Shown here piece after piece: positions 50,715 to 62,100 of a DNA stretch of 64,000 nt (positions are counted from its first letter, which is position 1; each line of letters begins with the position of its first letter). The stretch lies in assembly GCF_900108085.1 (NCBI RefSeq), contig NZ_FNVR01000001.1:429192-493191 (forward strand), written 5' to 3'. Under the pieces are notes generated by a model. It worked only from the letters and a program-made list of their open reading frames with translations. It made no database searches and was not told where the DNA came from. This DNA is from Algoriphagus boritolerans DSM 17298 = JCM 18970 (GTDB taxonomy: Bacteria; Bacteroidota; Bacteroidia; Cytophagales; Cyclobacteriaceae). A program made the translations under genes and the position numbers.

Positions 50715-53700
50715 ATGAAACACAATTACTTGCCAACTTGTAAAGGCTTGCTTTTCGCTTTGATTTGTTTTGGATTGATTTCCTCACTCCTTGCAGATCA
50801 AGGAAAAGACAAAGCATATGGAAACCCCTGTAACTCCTCAAATCAGTATCTATATTGGACCGGTGAGGAAAATGATGATTTTTTTAATGAAATGAACTGG
50901 AGAAAGACTCAGGAAAAGCCGAGCGCTCCCAATCCTCCGGGATTGAATGCGGAAAGCGGCGAGTCTGCGAAGCCTGTATGCCTCCCCGGGGCGAATTCAG
51001 AGCCTTGGGAGATTTGTCCCAACTCACAGAATCCAGAAAAAGACCCTCACCCTCAGCCTGGGACTTTAGAACCCGGACAAACGATTGACTTTAATTTATG
51101 GATAGAGAGAGCTGAAATTACAGTATCTGGAGATATTGTTTTTGCCTGTGATCAAAAAGGAATTACCTCTATCGCTTCTCAAATTGAAGTACAGGGTAGT
51201 ATCGAGCAAGGGGTTTTGTCACTCGATGAAGAAAGTACGGTCAAAACCCAAAATGAGAATTGGAGTTCGGGATTTTCGGTCAATTTCATAGATCCGGCCT
51301 CTTGGCTTTATGTTAGTGATGTCAATCCACTTGAGTTGCAGGATCGACTTTCCCGGATTTTGATTTCAAACCAAACAGGAGTCCTGGATCAAAATTTCCG
51401 GATCAATCAATACTATCAAAAAGGAGCGGTCATTCGTCCCTTGAATCCGGATTTCGGATCCATAGAAGTTTTTTCATCTTCCGGAGCAGAGGGTGCAGGA
51501 GTCAGCCTTCAGGAGGATTTGATTTATAGAGGCGGAGCGATTTCTTTGGGGGATAATGCGCTTTCTTCTTTCATTTTGAAGCGAGGATTTATGGTCACTT
51601 TGGCCAATAATCCGGATGGAACCGGAAAGAGTAAAGTTTACATAGCCTCGGAGGAAGATTTGAAAGTGGAGAATTTACCTGCGGCAATGCAAGGGAATGT
51701 GAGTTTTCTCCGCGTGGTACCGTGGAACTGGGTCACCAAAAAAGGAACGGGTGGATTTTTTGATGAATTAAATGCTGGCTGGTATTACAACTGGAACTTG
51801 GGGGAAGTTTCCCGGCCTAATTACGATTACGTTCCCATGGCTTGGGGGGCAGGGGGAGCTTCTCCTGCCAATATCCAAAACATGATCAATAAGAAGAAAC
51901 CTTCTCATGTATTGGGATTCAATGAGTCGGACAATTGCAATGGAGAGTCCGGTCAGTTCAATAACCTATGTGAGCCTGCTGTAGCCGTGGCCTACTATGA
52001 AAACCTGATGGGATTAGGAGTTCGTTTGGGTTCACCCGCACCCCGGGAAAATGGTCCTACCGGCTGGCTGAGGGAGTTTAATGAAATCGCTAAAGCGAGG
52101 GACGTTCGCTTTGATTTTGTAGCCGTGCACTGGTACGATTGGGGAAGTGGACCAGTCAATAGTCCCAATGCCAATCCCCAGGATATTTTCAACCGATTCA
52201 AAGCTTACTTGAATAACGTGCACCAAATTTACAACTTGCCGATTTGGGTCACAGAATTTAATGCTAATCCCAACAGGGGAAATGCCATTCAGGAAGAGTT
52301 TTTGAAATTGGCCTTGCCCTATTTGGAAAGCTTGGACTATGTGGAGCGCTATGCCTATTTCCAACCAGATCCCAAGAATTCTCAAAACGATGTCGAACCG
52401 GCTTTTTATTATGACGATAATAACAAGCTGACCAATATCGGAGAGCTTTATTTAAATCATCAATCTACTCCGTCGATTCCAGAACTATCCTATGCCGCTC
52501 CCAATAATCTCGAGCAGATGGATGATCCATTTATTGAAACTCCCGCCAATGTCCTCGCTTTCGAAGCAGAATGTGGGAATTACCTCGGAAACCAATGGAC
52601 AATCCTCGCCGATGAATCCGCCTCAAATGGAAAATACATCAAAGGAGACCCTAGCCAGGAAGGCGAAAGTGCTAATGCTAAGCGGATTCATTTTGAGATT
52701 GACTTGGTGGATGCGGATGATTATCGAGTTTGGATTCGGTCAAAATCTGTCACAGGAACTACCGGTGCTGTACGGATCGGTTTTGATGGAAATGAACTGG
52801 AGCAAGTGTCACCATTCAACAGTGCTGAGTTTACTTGGTTTCAGATTCCAAGATTTTATGATTTGGGTGAGGGAAAGCATCGGCTGACTTTGGAGTTTCC
52901 AAATGCCAGCATTCAACTCGATCAAGTAGCCATTCTTAATGGCCCAAGCGACTTGGAGGGATTGCTTCAAGAGGAAGGGGCTTGTGCTCCGGAGGATTTT
53001 ACCTGGGGAACGGTGCTTACTAATTTGATCGATTATTACGAAGCCGAAGAAGCTGGCCAGGGTCTTTGGTGGGAACTGGAAATCAATGATTTTGCGATCG
53101 GTGGATTGGCGGTGAAAAGCCTCCAAGATCAGCAATCACTGGATGCCCCAGCAGGCGCAAAAGGAATTTTGACCTTTAATCTGGAGGTGGAAGAAGCTGA
53201 CGAATATGAGCTTTGGGCAAAAATCCAAGCCAAAGAAGAAGCGGAGACAGCACTTTGGATTTCGGTAGATGGAGAGGAATTCCGAAAGTGGGGCGCTCTT
53301 CAAAATTCACGGTATGAGTGGTATTGGAAGAAATTTTATCACAGCTATGATTCCGAGAATAGGGACTTCTCTTATTTCTTAAAAGCTGGATCTCATGAAG
53401 TTCGAATAGCGATAGGAACCGGCAATGTACAGATAGATCGCTTGGCACTTGCCAGCAAAGGAAAGCTTCCTGAAAACGAAGATCCAAATGTCATCGCCCA
53501 AGTAGAGGAGCAGTTGGAGTTTGAAGCGGAGGATGCCACACTGCTGGGAGCTGCTTTTGTGGTGAATTGCGCTACCTCTTCTAATGGGCAGCAGGTCAAC
53601 ATGCGAAATGTAAATACCAACGGTGTACGTTTTGATCAAATTGTCGCTCAGGATGCAGGAACCTATATCCTGAATATTTCCTATATGAGTGCAGTCTCCA

Positions 53701-54599
53701 GGTCATTCCGATTGGTAGTCAATGGAGAATTTATTGGGCAGCAAACAGTCGTCTCGTCTGGGGCTTGGTGCTTTGATGGAGGTTCTCCGGCCATCTACCA
53801 AGTGGAGGTAAATCTCAACTCAGGCATTAATACGATCGAAGTCACTCCATTTAGCGGGGACGCACCATTTATGGATAAGATCAAATTGGAGAAAGCAGCT
53901 TTCGAAACCTTTTCTTTGGAAGCAGAAGAGGCTGAATTGATTGGTGGTGTCAATGTGGTGAACTGCTTGACTTCATCTAATGGACAGCTGGTCAATCCAT
54001 TTACAAGTCCATCAAATGCAGTTCGCTTCTCTGAAATTCAAATCGATCAGGCGGGAACCTATTTGCTGGAAGTTTCCTATATAAGCGCTGTCAATCGTAC
54101 CTTGAATATGTCTATTAATGCCGCAGAATCGCAAAATTTAATTTTTGAGGATTCGGGAGAGTGGTGTTTCAATAGCGGAAGCCCAAAAATCAAAACGATT
54201 GAGGTGGAACTCCAAGCCGGTGAAAATACGATTGTCTTTGAACCTGACGGAACAGCAGCACCTTTTCTCGATAAAATCGAAATTAAATCCAACGAAATAG
54301 GAGGTGAAAATCTGAGAGTAATTGAAGAAACTCCTCCTATGGAGACGGCTGAAGATTGGATGATTTATCCCAATCCACTCCAAAATGGTCAAAATTTACA
54401 GGTACAGATTCCGGAGTTTGAGGGGAATTATTCCTTAATTCAGGTCGTGGATTTGTCAGGAAGGACTATCTTTTCCCAATTGCTTTCTTCGGGAGCTTCA
54501 CACCAAATCGATTTTGGTACCTACCTGTCAAAAGGCATGTATGTGGTTCTCCTTCGTCAGGGATATGTATGGCAAAGTAAAAAGCTGATCGTACAATAA
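50715..54599 (+). CDS. Secreted GH128-like glycosidase with CBM array and T9SS tail
   Basis: 1294 residues from ATG 50715. A signal peptide (about 1-28) and an unassigned N-terminal region (about 30-330) precede an Asl1/GH128-like catalytic core: RVVPWNWVTKKG (about 337), HVLGFNES with presumed acid/base E404, FDFVAVHWYDW (about 465) and IWVTEFNANP with presumed nucleophile E514. Four CBM6/CBM35-like beta modules follow (about 613-745, 771-905, 932-1060, 1065-1190); the last two are clear duplicates (VVNC.TSSNGQ.VN, WCF..GSP). Residues 1215-1294 are a type-A T9SS sorting domain (MIYPNPLQNG...). GH128 enzymes cut beta-1,3-glucans; export to the cell surface is expected. A terminator follows. 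Confidence 0.85.
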   Translation: MKHNYLPTCKGLLFALICFGLISSLLADQGKDKAYGNPCNSSNQYLYWTGEENDDFFNEMNWRKTQEKPSAPNPPGLNAESGESAKPVCLPGANSEPWEICPNSQNPEKDPHPQPGTLEPGQTIDFNLWIERAEITVSGDIVFACDQKGITSIASQIEVQGSIEQGVLSLDEESTVKTQNENWSSGFSVNFIDPASWLYVSDVNPLELQDRLSRILISNQTGVLDQNFRINQYYQKGAVIRPLNPDFGSIEVFSSSGAEGAGVSLQEDLIYRGGAISLGDNALSSFILKRGFMVTLANNPDGTGKSKVYIASEEDLKVENLPAAMQGNVSFLRVVPWNWVTKKGTGGFFDELNAGWYYNWNLGEVSRPNYDYVPMAWGAGGASPANIQNMINKKKPSHVLGFNESDNCNGESGQFNNLCEPAVAVAYYENLMGLGVRLGSPAPRENGPTGWLREFNEIAKARDVRFDFVAVHWYDWGSGPVNSPNANPQDIFNRFKAYLNNVHQIYNLPIWVTEFNANPNRGNAIQEEFLKLALPYLESLDYVERYAYFQPDPKNSQNDVEPAFYYDDNNKLTNIGELYLNHQSTPSIPELSYAAPNNLEQMDDPFIETPANVLAFEAECGNYLGNQWTILADESASNGKYIKGDPSQEGESANAKRIHFEIDLVDADDYRVWIRSKSVTGTTGAVRIGFDGNELEQVSPFNSAEFTWFQIPRFYDLGEGKHRLTLEFPNASIQLDQVAILNGPSDLEGLLQEEGACAPEDFTWGTVLTNLIDYYEAEEAGQGLWWELEINDFAIGGLAVKSLQDQQSLDAPAGAKGILTFNLEVEEADEYELWAKIQAKEEAETALWISVDGEEFRKWGALQNSRYEWYWKKFYHSYDSENRDFSYFLKAGSHEVRIAIGTGNVQIDRLALASKGKLPENEDPNVIAQVEEQLEFEAEDATLLGAAFVVNCATSSNGQQVNMRNVNTNGVRFDQIVAQDAGTYILNISYMSAVSRSFRLVVNGEFIGQQTVVSSGAWCFDGGSPAIYQVEVNLNSGINTIEVTPFSGDAPFMDKIKLEKAAFETFSLEAEEAELIGGVNVVNCLTSSNGQLVNPFTSPSNAVRFSEIQIDQAGTYLLEVSYISAVNRTLNMSINAAESQNLIFEDSGEWCFNSGSPKIKTIEVELQAGENTIVFEPDGTAAPFLDKIEIKSNEIGGENLRVIEETPPMETAEDWMIYPNPLQNGQNLQVQIPEFEGNYSLIQVVDLSGRTIFSQLLSSGASHQIDFGTYLSKGMYVVLLRQGYVWQSKKLIVQ

Positions 54600-54627
54600 T
54601 CACGTGACGGGTTTTATTTAAATCCAG

Positions 54628-54662
54628 GTGCGGAAAAGCCTAAGCTTTTCCGCACTTTTTTA
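54628..54662 (+). terminator. Strong intrinsic terminator after the glycosidase
   Basis: Perfect 11-bp stem gtgcggaaaag/cttttccgcac (54628-54638, 54645-54655) with a 6-nt loop and seven T residues, about 30 bp after the stop. It separates the glycosidase transcript from the regulator gene. Confidence 0.92.
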
Positions 54663-54803
54663 CCCAAACGCCATATTTTCATATCTTTTTCCGATTTCTG
54701 AATGATAAATCCTCAGGCTTGACCGATTTCACCCCCAGAGTGGTCAAGTTTGATCGGTAGCTTAGTGCAGGCAGCAGAGTAAGAATGCATTTTATTTTAA
54801 CTT

Positions 54804-54841
54804 GATCTGTAATTCTTGTAAAATCGCTGGCTGTAGTCTTG
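54804..54841 (+). promoter_or_regulatory. Shared PUL motif before the hybrid regulator
   Basis: gatctgta (54804-54811) and ggctgtag (54829-54836), 25 bp start to start, followed by tagtcttg (54834-54841), one mismatch from TAnnTTTG. Its position is about 50 bp before the ATG at 54890, like the motif before the glycosidase. Confidence 0.4.
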
Positions 54842-54889
54842 AAAAAGACTTAAATTATCAAAAACCCAAAATACTCCTGTTCTCACTCG

Positions 54890-57800
54890 ATGCGAACTCT
54901 TATTCTCACTTGTTGGCTAATACTTAGCCTTGGTTCTTTTGCTTTTTCCTTTCAGGATAACCGTGCTGAAGAATTCACTATTGATGTACTGAATGTCAGG
55001 CGTGGATTGCTCAGTAATTATGTCACCAAAGTGGTCAGCGATGAATACAACTTCAAGTATTTTGCGACCGAAGGCGGGATCACCAAATTTGACGGATATG
55101 ATTTTTCGGAATATAAGCCGGGACCCGATTATCCGGGTTTGGAGAATGAAAATATCGAAACACTTTTTAAAGACCGGGAGCATCAAATCTGGATCGGAAC
55201 CAAAGGTGGGGGACTTTCCAAACTTGATCCCCAAAAAAACCAAATCCAATCCTTCAACGAATCATTTTCTGACTTTACCGACAAACCGCTTCGGGTCATT
55301 GCGATCAATCAATCTAAGGATGGAAAAATCTGGATTGGCACCTGGGGAAATGGAGTGTTTGTCTTGGACCCCAAAACTGAAAAAGTCACGGAGCATTTTG
55401 AATACAAGCAACCCGTCCAGCAAATTATCGCCGATCAGTTTTGGAACATTTGGTTTATCAGCGGCAATGAACTGATGAAATTCGACCCTTCGGAAGATCG
55501 TCTCATTCGTTTTTCTACCGGAATGGTACCCTACAATCTTATCGAAGACACCCAAAGGCAAAAAATCTGGATGATCGGAAATGCGCAGCGAAAGGTGATT
55601 TTAGCCTCTTTTGATCAGGAAAGTCAAAAAATCCAACGCCATGAGACGGGCATCCCCGCCAATTTTGTCAAAAGCCTGGGAATGGATCAGCGAGGGAGAC
55701 TGTGGATCGGAACCTGGGGGGATGGGCTTTATATCAGTGATGAGCAGGTCCAAAATTTTCGAAAAATCAACACAAATCCTCAGGGATCCACGGTAGAAAA
55801 CATCAATTATTCGATCATCCTCAGCATTGATATTGACGCAAACGGAATTGCTTGGCTGGGTACTTCGCACGGAGGGGTATTAATTCTGTATCCAAACAAA
55901 GGTTTTAATTTTGCCACCACCACACCCTCCGAAACTTTGTCGGATCGGAATATTACCGCTTTTCTAATCTCTCAAAATGGTCATTCCTACAAAGGAACAC
56001 TCACTGAAGGACTCTACTCCAATCGATTGGGCAAGAGCTATCAAATCGAAAAAGCCATCGACAGGGCCAAAGTGCACACCCTTTACGAATACCGTGACTA
56101 TTTATTCATCGGGACGGGATTAGGACTTTACATTGCCAAAAACGGAAACGTAGATCAAGCCCGGCATTATTTACCCGACCAAAAAATCACAGCAGTCCTG
56201 GTCGATTCCAAAGAGCGACTTTGGGTGGGAACGCAGCAGTCAGGCCTGAAAATGGCGGATTTTTCTGCCTTTCCAAATTTTGGGGATTGGCTCATTTTTA
56301 ATGAAAATGAAGATCAGAGAAAACTCCAAAATAACCGAATCAGCCAAATCAAAGAGGATTCACAGGGTCGGATTTGGCTGGGGACATATTCGGGACTCAA
56401 TCGCTTTGAAGAATCCACCCAGCAATTTTTAAGTCATGGGGATTTAGTCGGAGATAAACTGGATATCAATATCATCAATGATTTGTTGATTGAGGGGTCT
56501 CAAATGTACCTGGCGACTCCCATAGGATTGGCTGCGGTAATAATGGAAGGAGAGCAGCTGATTTTTCAGGATTTTTATGAGAAAAGCAGGGGCATGGTCA
56601 ATGATTTTGTCTGTGCCATCGAGCAGGACCAAGCTGGGAATCTCTGGCTGAGTACCACAACGACCGTGACTAAATTCAATCCTAAAACCAAAAATTTTAT
56701 CAATTTCGATCGAGAGGACGGTATATTGATCAATTCTTTTCATACCGGCTCTTCTTTTCAGGGGCAGAGTGGGGAGATTTATTTTGGGGGTTCCAATGGC
56801 TTGGTATCTTTTTTCCCTGATCAGATCAAAGAGGTTTTTAATGTGCCAGAGGTGGTGCTGACCAAGCTGACCGTTAATAATCAGGTACTCCATGTGGGAG
56901 ACGAAGTGGATGGCTCGGTGATTTTAGAAACCTCCATTCAGAATACTTCAAAAATCAATCTGGATTATTCCCAAAACCACCTTTCCCTCAATTTTGCAGT
57001 GAATGACTTTTTTGGACCGGATAATGTCACCTATGCTTATCAGCTAAAAGGAATGAACGAGGAATGGGTGGTACTGGGCACCTTAAACCAACTGAGTTTT
57101 ACGGGGCTGCCTTGGGGGGATTATGAACTGATGATCCGTGCCAGTCGCAACAATCAGGATTGGAGCCCGGTCCGATCGCTATTGATTTCGATTCAGGCCC
57201 CACCATGGCTACAATGGTATGCCTTTGTGTTTTATGTGGCGCTGGCTTTGGGGATAGTTTTCCTAATCCGATATAGCTCACTACGTCAAGCCAAATTGAG
57301 GGCTGAGCTTCAGATTATTCAGATCGAAAAGGAAAAGGAACATGAGTTGAACGAAGCAAAAATTACCTTTTTTACCAATATTTCTCATGAATTCCGAACG
57401 CCCCTGACCTTGATTCTCAGTCCGGTGACGGAGCTTTTGGATCAGTTTGACTTCAAGGAATCGGTCAAAGAAAAACTATTGCTCGTCGAGACCAACAGCA
57501 AGCGAATGTTGCGTCTAATTAATCAATTGCTGGATTTCAGAAAATCCGAGCATGGGCTTTTGAAGCTGCATTTGAGCTCCGCCGATTTTGTGGAATTTTC
57601 AAAAGAGGTCTTTTTGAGTTTTCAGAATCTGGCATCGCAAAAGCAAATTACCTATCACTTTGAATCCAATGCGGATGAGCTCCCTATGGAATTTGACCAC
57701 AATCAGATGGAAATCGTGCTCTGCAATTTGCTTTCCAATGCCTTTAAATATACCCGCCAAGGAGGGAAAATTGATGTCCGGGTTCGAGTAGAGTCCGGAT

Positions 57801-58906
57801 TGCTTACCCTTGCGATCGAGGATACCGGTATTGGCATGAGTGCGGAGGAATCAGCCCGGGTTTTTGATCGGTTTTATCAGGTACAAAATGCCGAAACTTC
57901 CAACCTGATGGGAAGCGGGATCGGATTGGCTTTTTCGAAAAATATCGTCGATCTGCACGAGGGAGAAATCAGCATTCAAAGCGAAAAGGGTAAAGGCACA
58001 AAAGTAATAATTCACCTCCCGGTCGAAAACGGAAAAAGCCAGGCTAGAGATTATCAGGAAGAAGGTGTGGACTTGTTCACTGAGATTGAAATTCAGGAGC
58101 AAGGGGATCTGAAAATTGGCGGTTCATCCAAATCAGCTCGAATATTGATCGCGGATGATCATGAAGATATTCGTAAATATTTGAGAAGGTTGCTGGAGGC
58201 AGAGTATGAGATTCTTGAAGCTGAGGATGGACTGGTCGCTTGGGAACTCATCAGTCGGGAAATTCCCGATGTGATCATCAGTGATGTGATGATGCCAGGA
58301 ATGAACGGAATCAAACTCTGTCAGCAGGTAAAAAGTCAAATCACAACTTCCCACATTCCCGTCATCCTTTTGACAGCGAGGGCATCTCTTAGTTACGAAA
58401 TGGAAGGACTCAAAACCGGAGCGGAGGATTACATCACCAAACCGTTTAATTCGGGGATCGTCAAAACGAGGGTGGCCAATATCCTCGAAAACCGCAATAA
58501 ACTCCGGGAATATTATTTGAATAAAGTCCGCTTTGAACCGGATACCCAGACTGCCTCCGAAACGGATATGGATGCGGTATTTATCGAAAAGGCCATTCAG
58601 CTAGTCAATGAAAACCTTCAAAATGAGAATTTTGGAATTGAGATGATGGTGGATCAGCTTTTTATGAGTCAATCCACCCTTTTTCGAAAAATCAAATCCC
58701 TGACCGGGCTTTCGATTACGGCCTTTATCCGATCGGTGCGATTGAAAAATGCCGCACAGATAATTTTGCAAAGCAACATAAAACTCAGTCAGGTGGCTTA
58801 CGAGGTAGGATTCAATGATTACAAGCACTTCAAAAAATCCTTTCAGCAGCAATTTGACTGCCTTCCTTCAGAATATAAACTTAAGATTGTCGAAAAGGTA
58901 AAGTGA
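54890..58906 (+). CDS. Hybrid two-component system regulator (HTCS)
   Basis: 1338 residues combining sensor and transcription factor. A signal peptide (about 1-22) is followed by a periplasmic double-propeller sensor of Reg_prop repeats (about 40-690, many (I/L)WIGT.GGL-type motifs), a Y_Y_Y domain (about 695-770), one membrane segment (about 772-795), HisKA with H833 in NISHEFRTPLTLIL, HATPase (NAFKYT; DTGIGM; GSGIGLAF), a receiver with D1132 in ISDVMMPGMNG, and a C-terminal AraC-type HTH (about 1235-1335). HTCS proteins sense an oligosaccharide in the periplasm and switch on the adjoining utilisation genes. The full set of domains is present and intact. Confidence 0.95.
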   Translation: MRTLILTCWLILSLGSFAFSFQDNRAEEFTIDVLNVRRGLLSNYVTKVVSDEYNFKYFATEGGITKFDGYDFSEYKPGPDYPGLENENIETLFKDREHQIWIGTKGGGLSKLDPQKNQIQSFNESFSDFTDKPLRVIAINQSKDGKIWIGTWGNGVFVLDPKTEKVTEHFEYKQPVQQIIADQFWNIWFISGNELMKFDPSEDRLIRFSTGMVPYNLIEDTQRQKIWMIGNAQRKVILASFDQESQKIQRHETGIPANFVKSLGMDQRGRLWIGTWGDGLYISDEQVQNFRKINTNPQGSTVENINYSIILSIDIDANGIAWLGTSHGGVLILYPNKGFNFATTTPSETLSDRNITAFLISQNGHSYKGTLTEGLYSNRLGKSYQIEKAIDRAKVHTLYEYRDYLFIGTGLGLYIAKNGNVDQARHYLPDQKITAVLVDSKERLWVGTQQSGLKMADFSAFPNFGDWLIFNENEDQRKLQNNRISQIKEDSQGRIWLGTYSGLNRFEESTQQFLSHGDLVGDKLDINIINDLLIEGSQMYLATPIGLAAVIMEGEQLIFQDFYEKSRGMVNDFVCAIEQDQAGNLWLSTTTTVTKFNPKTKNFINFDREDGILINSFHTGSSFQGQSGEIYFGGSNGLVSFFPDQIKEVFNVPEVVLTKLTVNNQVLHVGDEVDGSVILETSIQNTSKINLDYSQNHLSLNFAVNDFFGPDNVTYAYQLKGMNEEWVVLGTLNQLSFTGLPWGDYELMIRASRNNQDWSPVRSLLISIQAPPWLQWYAFVFYVALALGIVFLIRYSSLRQAKLRAELQIIQIEKEKEHELNEAKITFFTNISHEFRTPLTLILSPVTELLDQFDFKESVKEKLLLVETNSKRMLRLINQLLDFRKSEHGLLKLHLSSADFVEFSKEVFLSFQNLASQKQITYHFESNADELPMEFDHNQMEIVLCNLLSNAFKYTRQGGKIDVRVRVESGLLTLAIEDTGIGMSAEESARVFDRFYQVQNAETSNLMGSGIGLAFSKNIVDLHEGEISIQSEKGKGTKVIIHLPVENGKSQARDYQEEGVDLFTEIEIQEQGDLKIGGSSKSARILIADDHEDIRKYLRRLLEAEYEILEAEDGLVAWELISREIPDVIISDVMMPGMNGIKLCQQVKSQITTSHIPVILLTARASLSYEMEGLKTGAEDYITKPFNSGIVKTRVANILENRNKLREYYLNKVRFEPDTQTASETDMDAVFIEKAIQLVNENLQNENFGIEMMVDQLFMSQSTLFRKIKSLTGLSITAFIRSVRLKNAAQIILQSNIKLSQVAYEVGFNDYKHFKKSFQQQFDCLPSEYKLKIVEKVK

Positions 58907-59033
58907 GAGTCCTCTCATCCCAAAGTGGGAGCTTATTTTTTAAAGTATTAAAGGCCTGGCAGTTCAAACTGGGGTAAAATTCCGAAAACTTCCTCAATTA
59001 GCGAATCTGGCCGATTTAGCCTCCAAAATGCTT

Positions 59034-59060
59034 GATTTGTACCCCATTATTCAGGCTAAG
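59034..59060 (+). promoter_or_regulatory. Shared PUL motif before susC
   Basis: gatttgta (59034-59041) then cccc, attatt and caggctaag (59052-59060). The caggct block and the preceding tgtacccc stretch repeat the wording at 50645-50668. The motif ends 52 bp before the susC ATG. Spacing between the two blocks is 4 bp shorter than upstream of the glycosidase. Confidence 0.4.
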
Positions 59061-59111
59061 TCTACCCACCTTGGTTCCATTAATTAATCAATAACCCAAA
59101 ATTTTTCTTTT

Positions 59112-62100
59112 ATGGAAAATGAAAAAAGCAGAGGAAATCTATCCTTTTGGATAAAAAAGAAATTCCTTTCTTTCAAAAAAAACCTAATGCTAGGTCTGCT
59201 GCTGTGCTGTACCTTATCTACCGCTTGGTCCTTTCAGGCTGTGGAAGTCAAGGGTAAAGTGACATCAGAAGATGGCGTAGCACTTCCCGGTGTGATTATA
59301 TTGGAAAAAGACACCAATAATGGTACGGTCAGTGACATTGACGGGAATTACACTATCTCGATCGCTTCGCCGGAGTCAGTTTTGGTTTTTAGCTTGATTG
59401 GATTTGGCAAACAAGAAGTGACCGTAGGCAATCAAAGTTCAATCGACATCACCTTGGCCGAATCTGAGGAATTGCTCGATGAAATCGTCGTAGTGGGCTA
59501 TGGTGAGCAAAAGAAACTCAACCTTACCGGAGCTGTACAAACGCTGAAATTTGATGATGCGGTCAATACTCCCGTGACCAATTCGGCTCAGTTGATGTAC
59601 GGGAAATTTTCCGGTGTACAGCTGACCCAATCCACGGGTCTTCCAGGCTCGGACGGCTCGGCGATCACGATCCGGGGAATCGGGACTTTCGGTGGAACCA
59701 ACCCTTTGGTCGTGATCGACAATATTCAATATGAGGGTTTGGCCGAATTCAATAACCTGGCCCCTTCAGATATCGAAAGTATTTCCGTATTGAAAGACGC
59801 ATCTGCTTCTGCGATTTACGGAGCAAGAGGTGCCAATGGGGTTTTGGTGGTGACTACTAAAAAAGGAACCAAAGGAAAATTCTCCGTCGATTATAATGCC
59901 TTTACCGGCTTTCAACGAGTGACCGTGGTGCCTGAATACCTGGACGCTGTGAATTACGCCACGCTTTTCAATGAGCGCACCTTAAATGTCAATGGACCGG
60001 ATGCGCCACTTCGCTATTCCGAAGCTGATATTGAAGCGATCCGCACCGGCAGCAATCCCGATCAGTTTGCTAATACCAATTGGGCACAGATTGCCTTGCG
60101 AGATGCACCAATCCAGAATCATTACCTATCTGCCTCCGGAGGCACCGATCGGATGACCTACAGGCTCTCGCTTGGCTACCTCAACCAGGAAGCAGTAGTA
60201 CAAGGGAAATTCAAGTCAGATCGGGTTAATTTAGGAATCAACCTCAATGCCAATCCCAATGACTGGTTGACCATCACCAACGTTACCAATGCGTATTGGT
60301 CTAGATTCATGGGTCCTGCAGGTGGTGCTGATGCCATTACCGGGGAGGTTGGAATTATCAATCAGTTTCAGCGATCCGCACCGACCGTCCCGGTCTATTA
60401 TCAAAATGGGGAGTTTGGAATCGTGGATGGCGCGTATGAAAACGTCAACTTTTCTTTCCCAATCAATAATTTACTATTGACGGGGTCTCGGGGAGATTAT
60501 TCCAGAGACAATATCAACATCAGTGAGCGAATCGGGCTGACGGCTAAGTTGGCAGAGGGACTTTTCTTCGAAACGAGTGGAAGTGCGATCATCAACTTTG
60601 CCAATATTTCCAATTTCAACCCTCGATTGACCACTCGGGACTGGGAGGGAAATGTGGTCAATCAAAACGATTTGAATTCACTTTCCAACAACCTGAACTT
60701 CAACTATCGCTTATTGAATGAAAATATTTTACGCTATACGACCACTATTCTGGGAAAACACAATTTAGGATTCTTAGTGGGTCACTCAGTCATTTATGAT
60801 AAAGTGGATGGCTTTAATGGTTCCTTGCAGGGCTTCCCATCTGATGCTATCCAGGAATTTGACGGAGGAGGAGTTCTCAATCCTATGGTGTCTGGAGGAG
60901 CGTCTGAGGAAGCCTGGCAGTCATTCTTTGCGCGAGTCAATTACAATTACGAGGAGCGTTACCTCTTTGAGGCGAATGTTCGTAGAGATGGCTCATCCAA
61001 ATTTGGAGGAAATAATCGGTACGGAACCTTTCCTTCGCTTTCTGCGGGCTGGAATATCGCGAGAGAATCCTTTTTGGAAAATTCCAGCTTTCTCTCCGAT
61101 CTGAAGCTTCGTGCAAGCTGGGGATTGAGCGGAAATGACCGAATCGGAAATTACATTTTTGAGCAGACCTATAACACGGGACTGGATTATCACCTAGGAC
61201 AAGACGTCATTGTCCCTGGGGTGGCTTTGACTTCTCTGGCCAATCCTTTTATCACCTGGGAAACCATCGAGCAATTTGATATCGGAGCTGATATCGCCCT
61301 ATTAGATAACCGATTGAACATTACCGCGGATTATTTCAAGCGGGTGAGTTCGGATATTCTGTACACCAATTTCCCGATCCCGAGTTCGATCGGAGTGACC
61401 AATCTTGCCGCGCAAAATGCGGCCGGAATGGAAAACAGCGGAATTGAGTTGACCTTAAACTACCGGGAAACGCTTGGTAAACTGACCATGAATCTCAGTG
61501 CCAATGTGACCAAAATGGCAGACAATGAAGTGACCGATTTGGGACCAGGAGGTGAAGAGACCATTTCAGGACAGACCATTATTCGAATAGGCGTGCCATT
61601 TAATGCCTACTATGGCTATCAGGTGGAGGGTGTCTTTCAAACACAGGAAGAAGTGGATGCTGCTCCTCAGCAATTTGGAAACAATCAAACTGCTCCCGGA
61701 GATTTGCGCTATGCGGATCTTTCCGGACCTGATGGAGAGCCTGATGGGGTGATTGATGCCTTTGATCGTACCGTCATCGGAAATCCTTTCCCCAAGTGGA
61801 TTTATGGATTCAATGCCAACCTTCAATATTCGGGTTTTGACTTAAGTGTGGTATTTCAAGGGGTAGGCAGAATAGACCGTATTCTCGCTGACAACGGTCA
61901 ACAGCCTATGCCAGGAGATCGGAATAATGCGCTTTCCTATTGGATTGGCCGATGGACTCCCGAAAATCCATCTGAGACACTCCCACGACTGGGAGGTGTG
62001 AATAATACGGTGACCTCTTCCTTTTATGTACAGGATATGTCCTATCTGAGACTGAGAAATATCGAGTTGGGATATACTTTCCCAAGCGAGCTTTCCAAAG

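Noticed and set aside
53795..54392. Minus-strand ORFs opposite the CBM modules
   Set aside because: They repeat because the modules beneath are duplicated; no independent coding signal.
56444..56893. 149-residue minus-strand ORF in the HTCS gene
   Set aside because: Lies within the Reg_prop region of an intact regulator and shows no family pattern.
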